Below, piece after piece: positions 14,579 to 25,600 of a DNA stretch of 64,000 nucleotides. Position 1 is the first letter of the stretch. Every line of letters starts with the position of its first letter. The DNA lies in NCBI GenBank assembly GCA_963514095.1, contig OY741267.1, positions 14,068,261-14,132,260 on the forward strand, written 5' to 3'. The translations under genes and the position numbers were made by a program. The notes under the pieces were generated by a model. It was not told the DNA's origin. It ran no database searches and saw only the letters and a program-made list of their open reading frames with translations. Source of the DNA: Eutrigla gurnardus (lineage: Eukaryota > Chordata > Actinopteri > Perciformes > Triglidae).

Positions 14579-17303
14579 TGTATATATAATGCATGTAATG
14601 CATCAGAATTAATCAGCATTTGTGATGACATATTGCTGTCAAATCTAATCACACTACACAGTCCTGATGGAGCAGATACATTTTTGAGTGTTAACGCTTC
14701 ATGAATAATAAAGATTAGCATATCTTTAATTCTCTATTTAATCATGAAATTAGATTTTTTTTAAGATTTACTGTAAAACCATGTTTTCAGGGGCTTTGCT
14801 GCTTTAATATACTATGATATTCTAGACATTGTGTATGAGTGTGTTTCAGGCCGAGTATTTTAGTGTGGGAGCTCCGACTCCTACACCTTGGGGATGAAGT
14901 GGAACAATGACTGTGGGGCACAGCATGCCTGGCTGAATGAGTGCAAATCCCTGCAACCAGATACCAAATATTTGTGAAAAGGTTTCCCACCTGAGCTCAA
15001 GTTAAAGTCAGGACAGGAAGGTCAAGCTGAGTGTAACATAAAATACACAATATTTCCTCCGGGATAATTTAATACAGTTTAAGTCTGTAACCTCAGGGTT
15101 TTACACAGATCCAGATTAGACTTTGACTTCGAGGTTTCACTGACACATCACTCTAATCCGGATTAAATCTCCACCCTCCAGCAACCTACTCACAGCTCAG
15201 CTCGATCCGGATGAAGTCTTTGATGCCCAGGTTTTCCAGAAACACACCAGAGGAGGCCGTGGTTTTAAACAGGAAGGAGATATCTGCACTCAGCTCTCCG
15301 TGGAAGGTGGGAAAGTGGAGGTACGACGTCTCCTTGTCGAAAAAGGCGGCGTTCCAGAAGTTCTCTGAGAAACACGATGAAAACTCACTGTCAAGATCTT
15401 TAAACAGGAAACAAGTGAGGCCACACGTTCAGATAATGTGTTACACTTGGTGTGATTTCTGTTACGTGGTCTTGTTTGATTAATCATGTCAAACATTGAT
15501 TTATCTATCTGCTTGGGTAGATAAAGAACGGCTGTTATTAAGACTAATTGGAAAAACATGCTTTGTTTTACCTTGTAATGCATTTAATGAGAAGCGAGTA
15601 TCAGAGTGTGAAAACTTAAAAGGAAATTTGTACTAGCAACAACTTATGATAATTAGCTTCTAGATGTTGTACCTAGGAGAGATCATTTAGCACATTAAAC
15701 ACCTAATCCTGTATTTTACTATCAACAATAGGCCTGAGAATAATTAGTGTCTCACAAATAACAAGTGATTATTTACTGCTTGATTAAAAGACACTGGCTG
15801 ATAGGTTGAATGTTAATTTAAGCTTGTTATTTTAAACAAGCAGTGTTTTCCAGAATAGAAGGAATCCATCTCTCCATCATATGTAACCAGACTTACTGTC
15901 TCCATAACAACGGAGCGGCCCCACTCTGTAGGCGGCCTCTGACCCTGGCCTCTGGACGTCACCCAGCAGCAGAGACCGGACAGGGAGGCTCTCCTCATGG
16001 GTGAGCAGGCCTGAGTCTTCAACCCTGGAGGAGGATGAGGAGGGTGGAGGAAGAGGTGGGTAGAGATGAAGAAAGAATAGGAGGGTAAAAAGGTGGGGAT
16101 AAGGATTTAGAGAAGAAAGAGAATGACAAGGAAGTGGGAGAAGTGTAAAGAGATGATGAAGAAGAAGGATGAAGAGAAGAAAGAATGAACATGAAGGCCA
16201 ATAAGGAGGAGGCGGAGAAGAGATGAAGAAGCAAAGAGGAAAGGAGTGCAGAACAAGCAAGAGATGAAGAAATGAGACAGAGGGGAAGCAATTAATAGTG
16301 AAGAAGAGGAGGGGAGGAGGATGGAGTGGGAAGAGAGGTAGTGTTAGTAGTAATAGAGGAAGAAGAAGAATTAGAAGTAGAAGAAGAAGAGAAGTAACCA
16401 TTAAAACAGTAGCAGAAAAAGAGGGAAGGCAAGGAGATGAATAAGTATGATTAATCTAAGAAAAAAGAACTTTGACTTAAATGCTTCTAATTATGCGTAT
16501 TTTGCCTGCAGAAACATGGAAGCAAACTGCTGAATTACAACGCTTTAATACGCGACCTGTAGTGTCTTAGACTATTTTCCTGGTAGACGTTTTAATGGCG
16601 AGCCAGATCGTATCGCAGCCATCCTGACACTCCACACTCCATCTTTGCCAATTTCTGAGAGCTATTTTCCAAAAGAGCACTCCGGACAGACAGCTGAGTG
16701 AGCAGCTCTATACATCTACACCCATCTTCAAGCTCTATGCTCCTCTGATAATCTACATGTCAATCTTGTTGTCAGGTGAGAATTTTTCCCTAAAAAGCGA
16801 GCGGCATGTCTTCACAGCACTCTGAGGATCTGATGAATGGGCTGTAAAAAGAACAGAACTGTTTTTGAACGAGAGGTAGAGAGAAGGAGGGAGCCAATCG
16901 TGTTAATAGCTGCTCCGCTACGCCTCTGCTCTATTCTGCAGGATGTTCTGTTAGTGAATAGACAGACATAAAGGAAAGCACATATCTTTGCTTATACAGT
17001 AATAATAGGCAAGGCAAGGCAAGGCCACTTTATTTGTATAGCACATTTCATACACAAGGCAGACTCAAAGTGCTTCACATCATAAAACAAAGTATAATAA
17101 TCATAATAGCCATGTATATATTGAGTAAGTTCAGTACCACTCTGTGCGGTCGGCGTCACAGTTGCAGTAGTGTTGTGGGTCCACACAGTCGCCCTGCAGG
17201 CCGCAGACACACTGTTGGCTGCCTGGCTGAGCTCCGCCCCAATAAGTCTGCACACGGCCGGGACCGGGACCACCGAGCCACCAGCTGAACGGAGAGCCCT
17301 CTG

Positions 17304-17391
<88 letters not shown>

Positions 17392-20300
17392 AGTTGTTCA
17401 ATTGTCGAGCTGAAATGTTTCACCATTTCAAGAGTATCTTGTTTCCGTACTGCGACGTACTTCGGAGAGAATTATGATCTGCAGGCGGAACATGACTTGA
17501 TAATGACTCGACCATTATCAAATTTTATTCTTTTGTCGCGTCCTGATTGATGTGTTTTTGCTTCATTGGCAGCTATTACTCTTGACAAAATGGAATAAAG
17601 TGGTGTTCAGCAAGAAAAGCATTTCTGATTTCCTTATAACTTTTTTTTTTTTTATCAAAACATTTCAACCTAAAAAATGAAGCTTGCAGAAAGGCTTCAT
17701 CAATTATTGTGCCTTTGAAGTCATTTCATTGAGTGTTTCTGTTCTGCTCTGGGAATAAAAGCAACTTAATTAGCACACACTGGCTAGCTTGATTTAAAGG
17801 GAATGAAGTTATAAAAGGAAAACAACAAAACAACGAAAAGGAAAACAACAAAAAGCACTCTATAGCAACATATATCTGTCTAAGGAACGCAGCTTTTTTT
17901 GTTTTGTTTTACTGTTCAAAACTTTCTGAGACGATTATTCACAAACCTGCACAGAAGTGCAGCTTCTTGCCCCCATCCATAATCAAAGAAAAGATGCTTG
18001 CAGGACACAAAAGTTACACAGATGCACTCTCTATGGAAATACTGTGAGCTGGATCGTGTCCTGAGGTGAACGGGGTTGTGAGGATATAGCTGAGCGCCGT
18101 ATGGAGAGAGGACCCATCTCTCAGTCTCCCAAGATGAATCCAGTGTTTGAAGCTGGGGGTGTTTGCCAACTCCTGCCCCGAACGCTGAATATATTGTTTT
18201 TGGATGGAGGGAGATGATAGTATACGGTGAAAAATGTATTTCACATTGGGAGAGTGCGTAGGTGGAGAGAAAAGGTCTCTGTTGATTCAGCACTTCTTTA
18301 TATTTCCCAGAAAGCAGCAGGGGGTTATAATGGAACTGCTATCTCTCTAACCATTGTGCTTTTCTGACCATTTTCACTACTTTCATCTGTCATTTCCTTA
18401 CCCGTCCCCCCAAAAGCTGCCTTAAATGTCTCTATGTAGTCTGCATAGATCCACATGAGAGAGAAAAAAGGTCTCGTGGACGTCCACTGGATAGCTGACA
18501 TTCAGAAGGTTGCTTTTAGATTAGATGGCTTAAAACGTTAACCCGGTTATGCAGTTTGTGGTTGGATTTTTTTCCGAATTCATTATTAATTCATCAAAAT
18601 TGTTTCAGCACTGGGCTGCACGGTGGTGTAGTGGGTAGCACTCTCGCCTCACAGCAAGAGGGTCCTGGGTTCGATCCCCGGGTCGGCCCGGGTTCCTTCT
18701 GTGTGGAGTTTGCATGTTCTCCCCGTGTAAGCGTGGGTTCTCTCCGGGTTCTCCGGCTTCCTCCCACAGTCCAAAGACATGCAGGATGGGGATAGGTTAA
18801 TTGATGACTCTAAATTGCCCGTAGGTGTGAATGTGAGCGTGAATGGTTGTTTGTCTCTACATGTCGGCCCTGCGATAGACTGGCGTCCTGTCCAGGGTGT
18901 ACCCTGCCTTCGCCCAATGACAGCTGGGATCGGCTCCAGCCCCCCCGCGACCCTAAAATACAGGATAAGCGGTAGAAAATGGATGGATGGATGGATGGAT
19001 GTTTCAGCACTATTTGTCATTATTAACAACACCGAATGTCTACAGCACAGTGGTGCTATGAGCTAAATACTACGTAATGTCAGCATGCTAACATGCACAC
19101 AATGACTCACGATGCTAACATGCTGATGTTTGACAGGTATAATGGGGTAAAAAACAGCAAGGGCTTCATAAGTGAAATAAAACCAAGTGTCTATCATGTC
19201 TTACACAGAGAGAGGGCCACCCAGCCTTAACAGACAGCTCACAATGCTGAGAAATGCAAGTTGGGGGAACATTTCTCTCAAATTCACAAATGTCAACCAC
19301 ATGGTTTAAAAAACAAAAGAGGACCAACCAAATCAGTAAGATTCATCCTCTAGTCATTTCAGTGTGGCCTTGGCTTGAACGTGTAAGCTGCTGCACAAAC
19401 TGCTACCAAGGCAAATTCATTGGAACTCGGCGATCAAAGTGTTTCTGCCTCTTCCTCTAATCCTCACCACCTCGGAGTCAATTCGAGCACAAGAAAACAC
19501 ATGAGTAAACAAAGAAAACACTGATCCAACTCGATACCCGTTTCTCAATAGGAGGAGGTTTTAAACAAATCCTGAATAATCGATTTATCTGAATCATTAG
19601 AGAAAGTGAAGAAAATCCCTGAAACCACGTTAAGTTTGCAGCAAAGAGCGTAATGATTTATTTCTGGTCGAGGAAGAGTCCCTGTTGAGTCTGCTGAACC
19701 AAGCTTTCATTAACTTTGATTTAGCCCAACAAGAAAATTAAGAACACATTCTTGTTTACAGTCTTTTCTCATTTAAATGTGCACTTGAGGGATGTTGAGG
19801 GAAAGGAGAAAACAAAACGCTGGCGGGGTCTCCCTGGGATGAGATTAAAAGACTTTAAGACTTTTAAGTTAAAAAGTGAGATAGTTTCTAAGTATAATCG
19901 CAAACAGAGAATGAAATAAAATCTAATTCTGGCTCCAGTTTATTAAAGTTGTTGAAACATACATAAACTAAATAATATAAATAATATGCTGTGTAGAAAC
20001 AGGGGGGGTTATGTCCCAGACTATTCTTGCTTCTCAGTAGTTGCCATGCAAACAGAGGAGGTCCAAGCCAAAAATAGTCTGGCACATAACCCCCCTAAAA
20101 AAACAAATAATTGATTAATAATTTTTACATTCTGTTTTATTTGCAGATCTACCAAACAAGATATATGGTGTTAATCATTATTGACCTTTAGAGGTTCTGG
20201 TGAGTAAATTCTGTAACCTATAGACAGAATCAGGCTATAGTTGCTTCCTTCAGTTTCCCAACCGGAAGCTTCGAGACTAATTGTCATCGTTCTCAGATCA

Positions 20301-21343
20301 ACAACAAAACAACCAAACAGGACGTTGTGTGGAGGTAACAGTGCAACCACAGGAGAACGTTGTGGTTCTGTGGATCCCGAAACGTTAGGGGAAGGTTACG
20401 TTAAGTTAGGTTTCTGCCTAACCCTCAGGGAACATTCTCTAAGCGTTAGTTCTTGGTTGGTTCTAACTAAGATAACCAAAGGCTAATGTTATATTTACGT
20501 TCTGTGTTACTAGGGTTGGTTCAGACATGAGAGGCTTATCAATCTTCTCATCTAGCTCACGCCAGAAAGTAAACATCCATCCATTGTCTACCGCTTATCC
20601 TGTATTCAGGGTCACGGGGGGGCTGGAGCCGATCCCAGCTGTCATTGGGCGAAGGCAGGGTACACCCTGGACAGGACGCCAGTCTATCACAGGGCCAACA
20701 TGTAGAGACAAACAACCATTCACACTCACATTCACACCTACGGGACATTTAGAGTCATCAATTAACCTATCCCCATCCTGCATGTCTTTGGACTGTGGGA
20801 GGAAGCCGGAGAACCCGGAGAGAAACCACGCTTACACGGGGAGAACATGCAAACTCCACACAGAAGGAACCCGGGCCGACCCGGGAATCAAACCCAGGAC
20901 CCTCTTGCTGGGAGGCGAGAGTGCTACCCACTACACCACCGTGCAGCCCAGAAAGCAAACATGTTTCCCAAAATGTCAAACTATTCCTTCTAAGTGACTA
21001 GTCTGAAAACCTGGCTGGGCAGGTGTTGCCCCCGTAGCAGACTATTGTACATTATATAGAAAACACATTGAGCAACCCTTTCCTGTCAAGGCTCTACCTG
21101 GAGTGTTGAGGAGGCGGGACTTCCTGCAGCGATACGACAGCTCCTGTTCGCAGTGCTCTGATTGGCTGATGACCGCAGATAGCTGCTCCTCTTCAGTCGA
21201 GTAGTCAAAGTGAACTGAATGCTGGTTTACACCTGGAGACGGTCGCACTCTGGTCAGCTCTGAGTTGTTGTGCTGGATCACCATCCATGTGTCCTCCTCT
21301 GGTGGGGGAGACATACAGATGTGTTGTTGCTGATTACTCACTA

Positions 21344-21400
<57 letters not shown>

Positions 21401-22573
21401 AATTAAATTTGATAAATATTGAGCTTTAGAGTTGCTGGTAGCTGTATTTTTTTAACTTAATTTCTATCTATTTTTAAGAGCCAGACCTTATGCTAAGCTA
21501 ATTGCCTCCTGGTTATAGCTTTCTATTTAGAGAACAGGCATGAAAGTGGAATCATCGTTTTCTGTCTGACTCCTGGCAGTACAAAGTCCTGGTTGGCTGA
21601 TGCTTCACACCCGATGTGGTAAAAACGGCTTCTACTGTTTGAGCATCAGTTCTGATGAATAATCTACAAGGTGACCTAAAATTCAACACATTTCAGTAAT
21701 TTTAATTTAACTGTCTGTTGACTGCTTTAATTAAGTCTAACACCATCTTCTTTATTGTGTCACATTAATGACATTGCCTGCCCTTTTTATTTTATTTCTC
21801 AGTGTCTGCTAATCTGACCTGTAAAAATAAAGATGATATAAATTTAACATATTTGGAGTTGAATTTAAGAGAGAATCAGTGAGTGATACAAAGAGAAGAA
21901 AAAAGAATACCACCACGATTAAGATTTATACACCTACATAAATTATGTAAAGCAGTGAGACTTCATCATTCCCATTTATATGATTAAACAAACGACATGA
22001 CACAGAAGAAAAAGAGGGGATGTAAGATAAACTGCATCAGAGCGTGATGACAGCAGCATCATCACTTACAGCTATGTAAATGATACCCATAAAAAGCGTT
22101 GAGTGATGATAGGAGGAAGAGGGGGGCGCGTGCCTCACCTGTCATGTTGCAGTAGACCAGCTGTGGTTTGATTGGTCCGCTGCCGTCCACGTCGATATAA
22201 AAATGTCCAGAAGTGTTGCCGTTGTGTTTGTACGCCTCACAGGACTGTTCGTACACAGCTGGGAGGAAAACAATGAGATCAGCTCAACATGAATCACATC
22301 AACGCATCGGCTGGCAGACGCACACAGCTGTGAGGCGACGCAGACTTCATACTGTGGAGGATTATGGGTGTTGCCACCACTAAATCATGGTCTCATAACC
22401 AGAGTGGAGACAATCATCTTAAGTTTTATTTCTGCAGCAGCGTCCCGTAAAGTAAAGATTAATTCAACTGGAGAGGACAGTGATGACTGATGGGAGTACA
22501 GAGACTCAATAAATACAACTTTAGACCTTTATCAGCCCTGCCTCTTCTTCTCTGTCTTCATAAGTCTTCCAGC

Positions 22574-22621
<48 letters not shown>

Positions 22622-25600
22622 CAGTTCTTCCTCTGCAATCAAAGGATCAAGCCCTTTAAGTCAAATCCATATCTCAAGGTTCCCACACTCAGCTCACCTG
22701 TTTATCTCTCTTCTTCTTCTCCACAGCCAAAGGCCTTTTATTCATGTCATTCCCTCAGTGTGGTTGGAAAAAGTTATCCACAGAAAACATCAGCAATAAA
22801 AATGAGACCAGAGGTGAACCGTGTGAGAAGATCTCCTCGTTTGGTTTCAAGGATTTGACTCAAGGGAATCGGCACAGAACTGGTAAACCTGACCAAAGCT
22901 CACCTCTCTGCTGCGGATCAATTTTTTTAGTCAGTATTTGGCAGTTTAGTCACGGCTACAGTCACATTAACCGTCATCATATCTCTCACATACAAACAGG
23001 TTTTATAATTCTATAACCATTGGGAAGAAAGGATGTGCAGATATCAACTAAAGCTTGCAGGAAATGGTCTTAAGGTGCTTAATAAGATATTCAGAGCATT
23101 AATATAGCTGCAACTATTAGCTATGTAAAGATATGGTAAAGTAATGTCTACTTGAGAATGAAGCAGCTCTCCCTCTGTGTGTGTTGTTATCTGAGCTCCT
23201 CTGTGCGTATGTTAGGGCATGCAAGTGGCTCTGTTGTGTTCCTCTGGCCAGCTAATTGCTGCCACTCTGCACTGCGCTCACATGACGGTTTCTACCGCTA
23301 ACGCCACCCTGATCCACAGCGTTGTCATGGAAGTGTAACGCCCACTCACCGGTCACCCCTAGCTTACCACTGTTTGCACAGTTGTTTGCACTGTTAGCAC
23401 TCTTAGCTTCTAGCCCCCGGCTCAGATGTTGCCGTTTCCAGAGCCATGTGGATGAAATCCCTCCATAATAGATATGCTCTGGATTTGGAATTTGTATCTT
23501 TCAAGGCCGATTCCAGTTTATGAGAAATTAGGTTTTATTATCTTACTGGTAGTTTTGGTCATCATTATGCTAATATGGCTCTCACCAAAGTAATTGAATA
23601 AATAAAGCTAAACTAATTCATTTTTTAGATGAAATTCAAAGCGACTACACATGAACTGTTGGCAGTAATCCCTCATTGCACAGGAAAACAGTGCCTGCAA
23701 AATAACAGTATGTACAACAGGTCAAATTACAAACAGACAGTCTGTAAACTTTGTGACAGTTTGGATTAAAAAAAAAATCTTAGTTTTCCATCATAATCTC
23801 TTCCAAACAAGTACACATAAGATGGCTTGTTTCACACCTGTCTGATCATACCTTATTGCTAATTTTGTCCTGTCAAACGTCTTTTTACGGGGTTGCCTCG
23901 TTAATATCATCAACAATAATTTCTCCCTCCTGCAGTCAAACAAAAGGCAGCCAAAGCTATTATAAGTTTGGTTGGCCAGTGCCTGTGTTATATGTTTTCT
24001 GTGATTCTCTTTTGTTTTTACTGCATAATGTATGAAACGCTCGCTGTTTCAAGTGTGCCAAACAAATACATTTGAATTTCATTATCTTTGTTTAATGTGT
24101 TTATAAGTTTGAATGGGTTTGTACCACAGGAAGTTGCACCTCATTTAATGTCTTCCTCTGTTTGCCTTGATGGTTAGTTTAAATTATGCAGACCTGTCTC
24201 ACCTCTCTCTCTGTCTATCTGTCTGTCTGTCTTTCTTCATTCAGTTTGGTGATCGTGTGCTGATGTTTCTACTTACAGCTGTGGCAGGTCGCTCCGCTGT
24301 AGCCGCTGTCAGAGCAGTTACAGTGGAAGATGGTCCAGGACTGACTGCAGCGGCCGCCATGTTCACAACAACTGGGAGAACACCTGACAGAGACACGAAG
24401 CACAATTTGAATTTATTAGGGTCAATTTATTATTTGTTATGGGGTCATTCCGTGTCATTTCATCAAATTTCTGAAAATCTTCCCACCTGACCATCTCAGA
24501 ATGTCCTGAAAAAATTCAAGTACAAAGACACACTTGTTAATAGGACAAATCCAACATATTAGGTCTCTACTGTCAATAGTTTTCTCATGAAACATCATTG
24601 AATGAAGGGTAGTTTAGACGGTTTTTGGCATCATGCTCTGAAAAGCCATTTTTAAACAGCAATATCTGGAAAACTATCTCACCTGTGGCCTTCAAAATTT
24701 TTACAGAGTATATCTGTTACTAATAGCCTCCAGACATTTAATATCAGGGATGTAGCTCAATGATAGCCTAGTATGGTAGGTACTTAAAATTAGGCTTTTT
24801 GAAATAAAGTAGTACATTTGAAGAGTGGCTGAGCTCCCATTTTTGCAGATAAAAGACTTCTATCACTTCTGCCTCTATCTCTGGTGTTAGCTTAAACATT
24901 CTACAAAATATGGTTTCTCTTAGATTATTAGTTTCACAGATATTAAGGCTAAAAAATGGAAGTAAACACATCTTTGCCCAACTTCAGGGTCATATTCCAA
25001 AAAACTGACAACACGTATCAGGTTCAAACTTACTTTTTTTTAAAGATCATATTCTTGTTAAAATCATATTTAAAAATTGGGAGGGTGTTTTGCCTCAATT
25101 TGTCGCAGTGATTTTTTAAAATCCTGATATTGGTGGGGTTTTGTGGCCGTTTTTGGTACTGCATGTCTTATTATCCTACAAGTAAACATCACAGCAGGGC
25201 AATTCAAATGTGTTTTTTACCATTTACCAAAGACTTACATGTGACTAAATGCTACTGATAAATTTAGCCTCACGAAAACATTAAAATGTAGCACAGTTGT
25301 AGTTACAGAGGCAATAAGTCCTTGAATGTGAGTTGAACATGCTGAAAGCAGCTTTTAATGTCTTATGAACAAATATAGCATAATATTGAAGACTGTACAT
25401 TTTGTCATACTTTAAGTATATAAATTACACAACTAAATCAAATTATAATCTTAATTTGAGCATAAGATTTTACATTACAGTACAAAAGTCTCCAAAGTTT
25501 GATATTGAATAACAGTTTGTCTCTGAGAGGCAGAAGTGATAGAAGTATTTTATCTGTAAAAATGGGGGCTCAGCCACTCTTCAAATGTACTACTTTATTT

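Larger units (their letters stand above)
17301..21097 (-). other. cntnap5-like intron 13
   Basis: This intron is 3.8 kb. In transcript order it holds a minus-oriented SINE (20577-20947), a 96-bp hairpin (20001-20096), a plus-oriented copy of the same SINE (18613-18999) and a (TG)n tract ending at the exon-14 acceptor. A fragment of the 9815 repeat lies at 19080-19140. Confidence 0.75.
22259..24276 (-). other. cntnap5-like intron 11
   Basis: This intron is about 2.0 kb with a (CT)n(CA)n tract at 22577-22621. A repeat fragment near 23370-23465 (GCACTGTTAGCACTCTTAGC, TAGCCCCCGGCTCAG) is related to 52360-52430. Nothing else is recognised. Confidence 0.7.

Noticed and set aside
18649..19066. Overlapping frames of 80-156 codons on both strands (also 20527-20997)
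   Set aside because: They lie entirely within the two SINE copies, which are non-coding RNA-derived elements.
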